Positions 34,226 to 44,740 of a stretch of 64,000 bases of DNA are shown here, in pieces. The notes below the pieces were generated by a model. It searched no databases. It had not been told where the DNA came from and saw nothing but the letters and a program-made list of their open reading frames with translations. A program made the translations under genes and the position numbers. The DNA lies in contig CAUYUJ010000658.1 in the NCBI GenBank assembly GCA_963575745.1, positions 465,001 to 529,000 on the forward strand, given 5' to 3'. Position 1 is the first letter of the stretch. Every line of letters starts with the position of its first letter. The stretch comes from Prorocentrum cordatum. Its lineage: Eukaryota; Sar; Dinophyceae; Prorocentrales; Prorocentraceae.

Positions 34226-35384
34226 TAGAGCTTCCCTTAGCTAGTTATAGCTGGAAGCTAAGAGTAATTCCGGCGCGCCCCAGAGCTAGTTGGCAAGAAA
34301 AATCTCGACGGAACTTTTGCTGACTTTTGCTCGGTTGAAAATTTTGTTCTCAAAATTTGACAATTCGTTAGAGCTCTAGTATTTTTTCCCGTGATATTCG
34401 ATCTTATTCCCGCTCGCCATCTTGATCTCAGCTCAATCGGGTAACTTTGAAGGCCAAAAAGCACTGTGGCGGGAACGGCCGTTTCGAGTCATCTTGATAC
34501 GCGCTGTCGGTTTTCTGAACATAACTCGAGCTCTAGGGCAGCTACAGAGCTGGTAAGCACAGCTTATGCATGCAGAATGATCTGGCGCGTTCGCCTGTTG
34601 AACCCAGAGGTCTGAACTCGGCCTGTGAGCCGAGCTAGCTCCGGAAACCTGTTCGTATTATTCGAGTCATCTTGACAGAAACTCTCGGTTTTCTGGTCTT
34701 AACTCGAGTTGTAAGACAGCTACAGAGCTGGCAAGCAAATCTATCGCAGTCAGAATCATTAGGCGCGTTCGTCTGTTGAATCTAGAGGTCTGAACTCGGT
34801 CTGGTAGCCGAGCTAGGTCCGCAAACCCATTCGTATTATTTGGATCATCGATAGGCGCCCTCGGTTTTTTTGTACTTAACTCGAGCCGTAGGGCAGCTAC
34901 AGAGCTCGTAGTCACAGAAATCTATTGGAAATCACCAGGCGCCTATGTTCGTTGACTCGAGAGCACTGAACTTGGCCTGCTGCCCGAGCTAGGTTCGCAA
35001 AACTATTCGTATTGTTCGAGTCATCCTGAGAAGTGCTGTCGGATTTCGTGCTGGGGGGAGGCTACAGTGCTGCTGGGGACAGCAATCGATTTAGAGACAT
35101 CAGGCGCACCGCCTGCGGAGACCAGAGCTCGGAACTCGTCTGCTGCCTGAACTAGGTCTGCGAAACTACTGTATTGTTGGAGTCATCCTGAGAGGTGCTG
35201 TCAGTTTTCTGCATTCAACTCGGGCTGTAGGGGGGCTGCAGGGCTGGTAATGATAGAAGTCGACTCGCAGACATCAGACGCGTCCGCCTGTCGCATTGAG
35301 AGGGCACAACATATTTACTATGAGTCGGAATGTTGGTAGGTCCTCGGTGTTCTCAACTTTCTCGAGCTGGAAGCTCTACGAGTC
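34226..35384 (+). repeat. Satellite cassette, plus orientation, upstream of LINE A
   Basis: M3 module (34,270-34,510), then about five 178-bp units containing CAGGCGCGTTCGCCTG-type and CTACAGAGCT words. It ends at GAAGCTCTACGAGTCT, where LINE A with its spliced-leader relic begins. Confidence 0.82.
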
Positions 35385-35406
35385 TCCGTAGCCATTTTGG
35401 CTCAAG
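35385..35406 (+). other. Dinoflagellate spliced-leader relic
   Basis: A T followed by CCGTA and GCCATTTTGGCTCAAG reproduces the 22-nt dinoflagellate spliced leader without mismatch, joined directly to GAAGCTCTACGAG. Trans-splicing adds this leader to nuclear mRNAs in dinoflagellates, so the LINE copy was apparently made from a trans-spliced transcript. Confidence 0.93.
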
Positions 35407-35612
35407 GAAGCTCTACGAGTCCCCCGGCGGTAAGAAAGGTTGGGGAAGCGGAGTTTACCTCCCGCTCTCCCCCGGCCTTGGCCCGTCGGGGGGCTCCTCG
35501 AGCTGCATCGTGCAGTCAGGGGTTTCAGTTTTGTTCTCCATACCTGAACTGTATACCACACATCCCAATTTTGTCTCTCGCTTGTGCGTTCTTGAGCATT
35601 GTTGTGGATTGA

Positions 35613-37112
35613 TCTTCAGTACTCGTCACGGCGGAGAGAGAGAAGAAGAGGTCCCCTTCGGAGTACGATTTCAGGGTACTTGACAGAGTGTACAAGAGGA
35701 GAAAGACGGCGCAGGCTCAGGAGGCCCCCATTGTTGGTGACGAGTTCTCAGATTTGGGAGTGGACGAAGGTCATTCTTTGGATATCGATCAGATCGACGA
35801 TTTCGTTCTGGCACTTAATCACCAGATACGTCGCAATCACCTTGACATTCCAGAGATGACGACTGAAGAACAGCAGGCAGCACTTCTTCGGCAGCAGCAG
35901 CAGGCTGAAGGGGAAGCAGGTGAACTGGCGGCTGCTGCAGCGGTAGTATCAGGGCAACAACTTAAGGGGGATGGGGATGCTGATATGGCTCTTCCTGGAA
36001 AACGTGATGTCGTGACTGGAGCGGATGAGCGGACAAAACGTGCTCGTCCGCCAGAGTCCCCCCATGTTGCTGCAAAAGGTCATGGTAGAGGCGCAGCAGC
36101 TGGTGAGGAGCAGGTGGTTACGATTTCAATTCTCAGAGGTGAGTTCTCTTCGATGAAAGATGAGTTGAAGGCGACTTTCACAGATATTAAGAATGAGATG
36201 GTCAAAGATGTCCAGCGTGAAATGGAACCGCTGCGAAAAGATATCTCTGATCTCCAGAAGGGTCAGGAGGATCAGAAGAAAATAAATGCACAGCTCTTTG
36301 CCGCCATCCAAGGACGCCCCCCTCAGAATCTTGGTGCTGGATCTGGAGGGCCACCGTCCGAGGCTGGATCGTCAGGTTCGACGAGATTCACAGCCTCACG
36401 TATCGAATGGAACAAAACCAGGGCCGACTTCAAACCAGGATGGATCAGTTTGCAAGGCTGGACTTCAGGAGATCCGAGGGACCTGACGGCGAGGACGAAC
36501 AATATCATGTCGGAGGAAAGGGGTACTAGGATTGTCACGTGGATGGTTGAGAATATCTTTTGTAATTTTGAAGATCGCTCGAAGCAGGTGCCAGTGAAAG
36601 TTCTTGATGATATGGCGACTCACAGAGAGAATACACGCAAACCATATGGCTTGTTCAGGATCAAGTTCATTCTTGAGAGCAGTATTACGAAAGATCAGAT
36701 CTGGGATCTTCAGCGCGCTATTCATGAAGCAGTTACGTCCAGGACTGGAGAGCTTTGGGCTGAAGATAAGCTGGGCCCAGCGAGCCAGAGTTACATCAGT
36801 GTGAAGGTGGAGACGGCCCCATGGAAGGTTCAACAAATACAGGCGGGATCGAAGCTCATCGCCACGTATCACAAGCGTAAGGGCAGTACTCCTCAAGAGC
36901 TGAATGCTACTGTGAGGGTGGAATATGGACCACCCAGTATTTCCTGGGCTTGGGGTTTTCCGAATAAGAATGATATGGGCAACAGGGTATGCCTGGGCAC
37001 GTGGTCATCCGAGGAGGGATGGAAGTTGAAGACCTCGGAGGTTGAGAAGATCAGCAAGTCGATCCACGTTGCGAACTGGCAGACCGAGCTCAACCAACAA
37101 AATCGTTTCTGA
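35613..37112 (+). CDS. LINE A ORF1 (coiled-coil, RNA-binding-type protein)
   Basis: The frame opens after a TGA at 35,610 and runs to TGA at 37,110-37,112. There is no AUG near the start: conserved coding (PSEYDF, YKRRKTAQAQE) precedes the first in-frame ATG at 35,856, and GTG at 35,688 is the only early alternative. Part of the ORF could also be translated after trans-splicing, which removes normal constraints on the 5' end. Features in order: acidic amino terminus, Gln/Ala-rich stretch, basic region (KRARPPESP), a probable coiled coil (SSMKDELKATFTDIKNEMVK onward) and a carboxy-terminal globular part. No zinc knuckle is seen. Known role of LINE ORF1 proteins: binding the element RNA. It is directly followed, in the same frame, by ORF2. 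Confidence 0.75.
   Translation, partial: SSVLVTAEREKKRSPSEYDFRVLDRVYKRRKTAQAQEAPIVGDEFSDLGVDEGHSLDIDQIDDFVLALNHQIRRNHLDIPEMTTEEQQAALLRQQQQAEGEAGELAAAAAVVSGQQLKGDGDADMALPGKRDVVTGADERTKRARPPESPHVAAKGHGRGAAAGEEQVVTISILRGEFSSMKDELKATFTDIKNEMVKDVQREMEPLRKDISDLQKGQEDQKKINAQLFAAIQGRPPQNLGAGSGGPPSEAGSSGSTRFTASRIEWNKTRADFKPGWISLQGWTSGDPRDLTARTNNIMSEERGTRIVTWMVENIFCNFEDRSKQVPVKVLDDMATHRENTRKPYGLFRIKFILESSITKDQIWDLQRAIHEAVTSRTGELWAEDKLGPASQSYISVKVETAPWKVQQIQAGSKLIATYHKRKGSTPQELNATVRVEYGPPSISWAWGFPNKNDMGNRVCLGTWSSEEGWKLKTSEVEKISKSIHVANWQTELNQQNRF
37110..37112 (+). promoter_or_regulatory. In-frame UGA between ORF1 and ORF2, candidate readthrough stop
   Basis: Context TTC TGA CGA. ORF2 continues in the same frame (RRPQRIRTASWNIRMKG), and its first ATG (37,155) is already past the catalytic Asn of ASWNI. 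The same layout occurs at 42,776-42,778 (LINE B) and 58,023-58,025 (LINE D). Confidence 0.65.
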
Positions 37113-38424
37113 CGACGGCCACAGCGGATTCGGACCGCATCGTGGAATATCAGAATGAAGGGTGATGGAGCCGAAACATTGAATGCCTTGGGTTTCTTAA
37201 AACATGAGGGGATGGAACTTATCGGCCTCCAGGAGTGCCAGAATGTACCGTTGTACCTCGTGCACGAATTAGGGTATGAAGCCAAGTGGTCCACGCAACA
37301 TGTTCTTGGGGATGATGCTCGCGATCGCAGATGTATTGAGGGGAATGCAGGGGTTTTGATTGCAAATGGGTTGCAGGATAGCATTCTTGAGACTAGAGAG
37401 CGTAGAAGATTCGTTGTTGTTGCCCTGCGGGGTCCCAGAATCGGTGCTCTAATAGTTGCCTCATTGTATTTGCCGCATGTAGAGTTCTATGGGCGCTCAG
37501 CTGCCCAAATGGATCGTATGTTTACTTTCTATCAGGACATCTTGCTAGAGCTTGTTGAGATGATTATTGAGCTTAGGAAAAAGTTTGGGATAAAGGAGGT
37601 TGTAATCATGATGGATGCGAATGTTGAGGTCCACCAGGATGTCACCATTGATAGGGTGCAGGTCACGGGGAAAGGTGTGCAGGCTTCCACAAGTAAGAGC
37701 AGCCAGGGAGGGTTTGAGAAAATGCGTGAGAAGTACAGAGACTACATGAGTAGGAGCTTGTGCATGGCCATGGCACGTCTGCAGTTGACCCTGATAAACA
37801 CGCACGGTGAGAGATGTGCGACCTTCCGAAGTAGCATGAATACATATAAGGTCCTGGACTACATAGCTGTACCTAAGGATTGGTGTCACACTGGACTAGA
37901 CCCCAGATGCGATTTTGTCAAGCCGCTCGGAGATAAGAGAGTTGACCGTTGGAGTGATCATAAGATGGTTAGTTGTTTTCTCCCTGGACCCCCTGCTCGC
38001 GTTGGTAAAGGACCTCGTGTTCTTGGCAGCCTGGCGAGATGGAGACCCATTCCAGGGAAAGATGTGGAGGTGCGTCGTGTTATTGCTGAGCGTGTCCTGG
38101 GGATTTCGAACAGTGAGTGTGAGAGGAGAAGAACGACAAAAAGGAGGAGGGATAGAGAGGAGGAGAAGGTTGAGGACCAGGAGGGGCTGATGGAGCAGCA
38201 GGTGTGCAAGACTAGGTGGAGGACGATCTCTTTAGATATCTTCGAGGAGCGTTTGAAGGCTGGTGCGGTTGAGGACAAAAAGCTCTTCGAGCTGAAGACC
38301 TCGATTGGCAACGATCTGAAACTCTCGGAGGAGGAGAAGGAGGTTCGGGACTACCACTATGGGGTGCACAAGAGGTGGAAGAAGGGGGAGGTGGATGAGA
38401 AGGAGTTCAAAGATTCTCGGCGAA
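37113..38424 (+). pseudogene. LINE A ORF2, 5' part: APE-like endonuclease
   Basis: Same frame as ORF1. EEP motifs in order: ASWNI (37,137-37,151), GMELIGLQECQN (metal-binding Glu), IMMDANVEVH in place of GDFN, and WSDHKMVSCF at the end of the domain (about 37,951-37,980). A Lys/Glu-rich linker follows. The frame is lost at about 38,424, where 7 bp present in LINE D (TAGGTGG) are missing; the codons to 38,510 are out of frame. Role in the family: nicking the target site to prime reverse transcription. Confidence 0.85.
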
Positions 38425-41400
38425 TCGGGTCCGACGTGAACTTCGTAGGCGTATCTTGGAATATAAGTATCGGGATGAGGGTAAACCACACACAGTCGTC
38501 ACACACATGAAAATTGACGGTACCATGACTGAGAATCGGGAGTCCTGGAAAAAGGAAATCGCCAAAATTGCCCGGATGAAATACTCCAGTCAAACACTCC
38601 ATCAACAAAATGTAGAATGCTTGGCTCGACTTAAGCAGCGAGCAATCCAGCACACTCGACTCAATGCAGTTTCTTCTCCCATCACGATGGGTATTCTACA
38701 TAAAGCGAGAGCCCGCCTCAAGGTGGGCAAAGCAGTTGGCTATGATGGCATATCAGCAGCTCTTTTACGTAGTCTGTCTTGGGAGGCACTCAGAGTGGTC
38801 TTGGATTGTTTCCAACAGTTGTATGCTAGACGATTGCAGTCACCGCCGTCTTGGAGAAAATTATTAGCTACGCTCATTTTGAAGGATACGAAGAAGCCAG
38901 AGTTCACCAGTACGCGTACTCTGGCTCTCAATAGCGTGCTTTCGAAATGGTATATGGCTTGTTTGTGTATCTTACTCAACCGTCATGTTGAACAGAATAC
39001 GCCTCGGACTGGAATCAATTTGTATTTTCATGAGGGACGGAAATGCAGCGAGATAACAGCAGGATTGAAGAACTTGATTAGACATGCCAGACTCTGGGGT
39101 AAGCATGAGAATGCATGTGTGGGAGTTCTAGACGTTGAGTGCGCCTTCGACAACATCACGATACCGATGGCAGATAGAGCGATGTATGATATCAACGTTG
39201 ACCCAGAGCTGGCGTATGCGATTTTGGAGCAAAATGCAGATGTAACAGCGACGTTTCGATTTGGTCCAGTGGAATCAGAAAGCTTACCGTGGAGCTCATG
39301 TATTAAAACGGGGTCCCTTGAAGGCCCTGATATCTGGAATATTGTTACGATTGCATGTCTGGGCAAGGTTCTCTTGGACTGGGAACGAAGAGGTATAGGC
39401 CTGAAGCTATCACACGAGGCTGCTTCTATCACTATCTCGCACTTCATTTGGGCGGATAACTTTGTTTTGATTACTGACTCTAGATCAGCACTGAGGGAGA
39501 TGATCTGGCAGCTCACTGTACCACTGCATGCATGGGGACTCAGATGGAAGCCTACCTCGCTCGAGTATATGGACGTTGGCGCGCTGAAGAATGTGTTCGA
39601 CCCGCTCGTGGTTACCATGACACCACCAGGACTGGAGAGATTGGGAAGTTCCAGCTCAGGTGTTAGAAACCATATGTGTGGAAGCTCAAGCTCGGGTGTT
39701 AGGAACCATATGTGTGGAAGTTCAAATGGGGCTCTGGATGTGTCGCCATCTGAAGCTGTCAACCAGACCACTGTGGAACTCAAGCAGGTTGACGAGATCA
39801 TCGTCTTGGGCACAAAGCTGAATAGAACACTGGATGATTATCATGATATTCGATACAGACTGCAAAAAGGTATCTCAGCTTTTTGGCGGGATCGACGATA
39901 TTATCAGAGTATGGTCATTCCTTGGCGACGTAAATTCAAAAGATATGATGCAAGAGTGAGAGTTCAGATTCTTTATGGAGTTGAGGGTTCATCTTCTGAT
40001 ATTGGCGTATTGAGACTTCTACACAAGGAGGAGGGTAAGATGCTCTCTCGCATGTGCTGGCGCCAGAAGCGCAATGGAGAGAACTTCGCGACCTTCATGA
40101 CACGTATGTTTCGACGTGGGCGCTCGATGCTACACAAGGAAGGGAAACCGTCCTTGGTCCAGCTGTACCTGCACAAGCAGTTCATGTGGGCCAAGGATAT
40201 TGCCACGGAGTGCTTTGAAAATATGTCAGGCTCGCTGCAGGACTTGAGTATCCCTGCAACGGGAGGGTCTCAGTTGATTGGGAAGAGCGTGGAGGAGGAG
40301 ATGATGGAGGTGGAGGTGGAGGAGCCTAACAGGAGGAAGAGGAAGAGTGCTCTCATCAGGGAGGCAAAACGAGCTTGTGAAGGGTTGTCTCAGAACACGT
40401 CCAGGTTGCAGGCCGGGGTCCAGGAGAAGCAGGTTCGTTTCCCAGGGAGAAAGCTTCGTTTTCGTGAAGGGGAGCATGTTGACCGAGGTGCTCAAAGTAG
40501 GCTTCTCATGCTGCATGCAGGTTTTGAATGGACTGATAGGCGGGATGACTTTATTGCGACCCTGGACACACAGAGTGCACGGGAGGTGACGAGAGCCAGG
40601 GGACAGTCAACCAATCTTCTGGGTATGTGTCCGTGGGCCAGAGTGTTCGAAGAGGTGGCGGGGAAGTACTGGATCGACGGTATTGCTTGGGATGAGGCTA
40701 GCTGGATATTCTTTGTGAGGACTGTCTTGAAGGACGCTCCTGAGATGTTGAACCTGTGTGTATTGAAAGACCCCATGCCCTGGAAGGAGTCGGAGGAGGA
40801 GGAGATGACTAAGAAGCAGGAGGACCCAGATAAGTTGGCCAAACGTCTCATTGCTATATTCCAGGATCATACTGAATTTGAGTTCGTGCCAGGGAAGATT
40901 TCTGTGGAACTGATGGGGGATTCGCAATGTGTTATCAGGTGGTTGGAGGGCTTGAGTAGTATCACTAATAGAAAGTATGCTAACCGTGTGATGTGGGCGC
41001 AGGATACTACAAACGATCTAGCCGACAGATGCGGACTACGAGCTGCCAATTTAGGACGGAATGTGTGGAAGTGGGTGTATAGGGAGGGCAATACTCGTGC
41101 CGATGAATTAACGTGGGCCGCGCGGAGAGGTGAATGTTTCGAACATTATGACACTTGTTTTCTTCAGGATGTGAAAGATTGTAAGGTTGTGATCTCGGGG
41201 ATCAAAGGAGGCTTTGATGGTGGGAGATCGTTTCTTGGCGTAGGCTGTGGCTGGTATCTGGATTGTCATGTGTGTAGTGCTCTCCCCTCCTCTTCCTACT
41301 ATAATCAGACTGGCTGGCGCCAGAATGTAGGTCTCAAAAGCTTCCTTCTCCCAGCACAATGCACTATCACAGAGGCTGAGCTTGAAGCTGCCCGAGAGCT

Positions 41401-41449
41401 CCTTTTAGGAGTGGTGCATATCCTGAGTTTGTCAGGATATCCCCTGTAG
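38425..41449 (+). pseudogene. LINE A ORF2, 3' part: reverse transcriptase and permuted RNase H
   Basis: Open to TAG at 41,447-41,449. RT motifs: ARLKVGKAVGYDGISAALL, SWRKLLATLILKDTKKPE, a finger motif reading YFHEGRKC (LINE D has YGFHEGRKC, so one Gly codon is deleted here), motif A VGVLDVECAFDNI, motif B KTGSLEGPDIWNI, motif C HFIWADNFVLI (39,449-39,460) and motif D HAWGLRWKP. An 11-residue tandem duplication (SSSGVRNHMCG twice) follows the palm. The carboxy end holds RNase H motifs in permuted order: GDSQ (Asp 40,919-40,921), REGNTRADELT (Asp 41,102-41,104), GGFDGGRS (Asp 41,216-41,218) and TEAELEAARE (Glu 41,378-41,380). Confidence 0.85.
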
Positions 41450-41947
41450 GACTGGGTCTGGGGCTCCTAAGGAGCTTAACCCTGCCAGGACCCGCCTAGA
41501 ACGCCTAGAACCAAGGTTGACGGTTTACCGCCGGCGTCCAGTTATTAGATCTTGACGACGACAGGCTCATCAGCCCGACGGTCCCCCTTACTCGTACAGA
41601 AGGGTATCGCTTCGATTCAGTTCTCAGGGTTGCTTCAGCTCAACTACTTAAGCGACACAGAGAGGGACAGGGCTTTCGAAATCGTTGGAATATCCCCGAA
41701 GATCTCCTTAGAGGCGACGTAGGCATTATGTCGAGCTCCGTGGAAGCAGCTGCTGCTACTGCACTGCGGGTACTAAGAGACAGCGAGGTCCTGATGTCCA
41801 GGCGCGCAGGACCCAGACGCTGGCACAATTCACGGATCCCTTCCAGCGTATGATGATTGAGGGAATGTTCAAAGAGGAAGACGTAGGTGACGATATCCGT
41901 GAGACTGTGGAGGCCACAAAGACAGACATCAAGAGAATGGACAGAGT

Positions 41948-42778
41948 ATGGACGAGACAGATAAACGTATGGACGAACTCGAGAAAACACTGAAAACGGT
42001 TCAGAATGGGGGTGCGGTATCTACCTTCAGTGCTGGGAGTGGCCCCGAAGACGGGGGCGGTGGAGGAGGCGGAGGTAGGAGCCAATTCTCTCCAACATAT
42101 ATCGAGGTCAAGGGGTGGGTTACGGATTGGGCCAATCATCAGAATCGTTGTGCTCAAATGTTGACTTCTGACGACACCATGATACTCGTGGACAATATAT
42201 CCAAAGTGATTGCCTCAGATGACCAGGCCTTTCTCAGCAAGGGGGGGACAGAGCGTATCAATGCGGGTCGCTACATGTTCGGCAGTTGTCGCATCAAGTT
42301 TCTTCCATTCACTGATCGAGAAGTGTTATATCGTTTCCAGAAGCTTCTCAGGATCATTGTGACTCCCACTGCGCAGCGAGCCCCCTTGCCAGAGGGGGCG
42401 ACTATTCCAGACCCCAGCGTGCTCATCGCAGGCATGACGCAGGTCATCGACCCGACTCAATTACGTTTCAATATCGAATCAGCTCCCTGGAAGCGCGACC
42501 ATGTTCGTGCAGTTGGTCGCTTCTGCGGGGCCTGGCGTAACGTGTGTCAGCGCCACAGCTTGGTCCTGGAGGTGAGGGGAGAGGTTGGCCCCCCGAAATC
42601 GAACATGTGGGTCAAGGCTCAGGGCGACCGACTCCTCCGCCCGATCTGTATCGCTGAATTCGGAGCGGCCCAGACGTGGACGATCCATGAGACGCAGTGG
42701 GGCCAACTTCAGGTGAAGTTCCCAAATCTGACGATCACAGCGACGGACTTCGAGGTCGAGGTCAACCGCAAGGTGTGA
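41948..42778 (+). pseudogene. LINE B ORF1
   Basis: ATG at 41,948, stop TGA at 42,776-42,778. It begins with a heptad-like helix (DETDKRMDELEKTLKTVQ); coiled-coil sequence in another frame immediately upstream (FKEEDVGDDIRETVEATKTD) indicates an amino-terminal frameshift near 41,940. The rest matches the layout of LINE A ORF1: a Gly-rich linker, a globular region and RFNIESAPWKRD near the end (compare VKVETAPWKVQQ in A). The same frame continues past TGA into ORF2. Confidence 0.75.
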
Positions 42779-44740
42779 CCGAATCGGCACCGGCTGTCGG
42801 GGATCAAGTTGGGATGCTGGAACCTCGACAAGGCTGGTGAGAACAACTTCAGCGGCGTGGAGGTGCTCAACCATATGCGTGCATGTGGCGGTCTGTTCGC
42901 GCTTCAGGAGGCCCAGAATATAATTCATGCAGATGCCGCCCGTCTCGGATGGCAGATCAAGCATAGTGCCTGCAGGAAGGCGGGGCTCCTCTTCGATCGA
43001 AGTTGGGCCTCGACGTCCAGGGAATTCGTTACTACTTTCTCTAGATTCGCCATTGGTGTGTTCGGTACTTCCATCTCGCCCTTGGTTGTCTGTTCTCTCT
43101 ACCTGCCCGATTCTCATCGAGAAGATTGCGAAGCGGAGTATGAACTCACGCTTGAGCGGGTGTCTGCCACTTTCAGAAGCCTCAGACACAGGTATAGCCA
43201 GGCCAGCTTTGTTTGTTTGCTTGACGGGAATGTTGAGCTACCGCCACTATGTGAGTTAGAATGTAATGGGGAATTGTATCTTGCCACGGGAGAGGGCTTG
43301 AGGAAGGAGGTCAGGACCTTGGCATGTGGTACGGAGGAGAGGGAGCGTATCAACAGGAGGAGGAGGATGATGGAGATGCTACTGGGGTTCATGCAGACCC
43401 ACATGTTTAAGGCGGCCAATACCTTTTCTGCAGATAGGCGTCCTACTTGGGAAGCGTGGGGCGAGCAACGTAGCTTCGGACGAATTCAGAAGGTGCTAGA
43501 TTACATCTTGGTGCCCAGCCGCTGGGAGTGCTCTGAGTGTGAAGTTTCTTGGTGTTATGCAAGAGGAGGAAGGAGGAATAGGAGTCGATTAAGTGATCAT
43601 GCACTTCTAACTGGACAGTTTGCATCGCCTGGCCGTGTGATTGTGCGACGTGACGACAGGGAGCGGGTGGAGCCGCCAGCGCCCTCTTTGGTAGGGTACC
43701 GATGCGTGACATGGGGCGATGAGTTCAATGCCAGGAGGAGGGTGGATCGGAGCTTGGGAGATGTTGTGTTTCGTGGGATTCCCGCACGTTCTCTCGAGAT
43801 GGAGCCAGCCAGCTTGCCTAGCACGCTCATTCAGTCTTTTGTTGCTGCTCCTGACGTGGACTTTACCACGGCGCAGAGTGGCAAGCAGAGGCCACCTGTG
43901 AGGCCGACCGAGTTGACTCGTCTTTTGGAGAGATGGCGGGAACTACCGTCAGACACGACTCCAGAGGAAAAGAAACGTTCCAGGAGTGAGATTAATCTAC
44001 ATCGCCGTCGATATCGCAGAGATGTTGCAGCCTGGAAGTGTCCCCTCAATCGTCGAAAGACTCGTCATCATATTAAACACTTGGTGGTGGAGGGCCAGGA
44101 GACGGAGGACAGGGAGGTTTGGAGGAAGGAGCTCGACAGTTTCTGCAGAACTAAGCTTTCATCGGATCAGATGCGGGAGGAGAACGCTAGTAGGATGGAG
44201 GAGATCAAGGAGAAGGCGAGGGAGGAGCTTTGTAGCAGCACGTATTCGACCATCACTATGGCGTTACTCGGACGTGGGCGGGCGCGCCTCCGTACACAAC
44301 GAGCCACAGGGCCAGATCGAGTACCGTGTGAGGTGTTAAAGTGTCACCCTTGGACGGTATTGCGCAACATCCGACGCCTGTTCGACGATATGCTACACAT
44401 GTGCACACCGTACCCCTCCTCATGGCGTGATATCCTCATCTCCTTTATGCCCAAGCTGCCTGGCATCACGGATCTTAGGGACGGTAGGCTTCTATGTATG
44501 TAGAACGCTATTGCACGATGGTATAGCACATGTATTGTTATCTTGGTGGAACAACATGTCGAGCGAAACGGTCTCTTTCGCCCTCTCGGACTTTATGGCT
44601 TCCAATCTAATTGCACCACGAACGAGATCACGGCGAGTTTGAAACACATCGGCCAGCATGCTTCTACATGGGGAAAGGGGAAACAGCACATCTGGCCAAT
44701 GCAGATATCCTACAAGCCTTCGACCATTGCACGGTAGCCA
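42779..44740 (+). pseudogene. LINE B ORF2, 5' part: endonuclease and start of RT
   Basis: Continues in the ORF1 frame after UGA: KLGCWNLDKAG (endonuclease start), GLFALQEAQN, VCLLDGNVEL and SRLSDHALLTGQF. RT begins with ARLRTQRATGPDRVPCEVL and PSSWRDILISFMPK. A TAG at 44,501-44,503 interrupts it, but homologous sequence (NAIARWYSTCIVILVEQHVE, LYGFQSN) goes on in the same frame until about 44,680, where a single-base-type frameshift moves coding to another frame. The only early non-AUG start is TTG at 42,809; the first in-frame ATG (42,875) lies inside the endonuclease. Confidence 0.82.

Larger units (their letters stand above)
35385..41508 (+). mobile_element. LINE A (APE-type, RNase H-bearing), near full length, inactive
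   Basis: Limits: spliced-leader relic at 35,385 and a 3' end against AACCAAGGTTG (41,509-41,519), the loop of the boundary palindrome. It contains a GC-rich 5' UTR, ORF1, an in-frame UGA and ORF2 (endonuclease, RT, permuted RNase H). The 3' UTR has a GGCTCCTAAGGAGC hairpin and no poly(A). ORF2 is broken by a 7-bp deletion near 38,424 relative to LINE D. Copy D at 56.2-62.4 kb is highly similar over its whole length. Confidence 0.92.

Noticed and set aside
37110-37112. Reassigned UGA codon in this genome
   Set aside because: Trp is encoded by TGG, LINE B ORF2 ends in TGA TGA at the expected protein end, and standard code is known for dinoflagellate nuclei.
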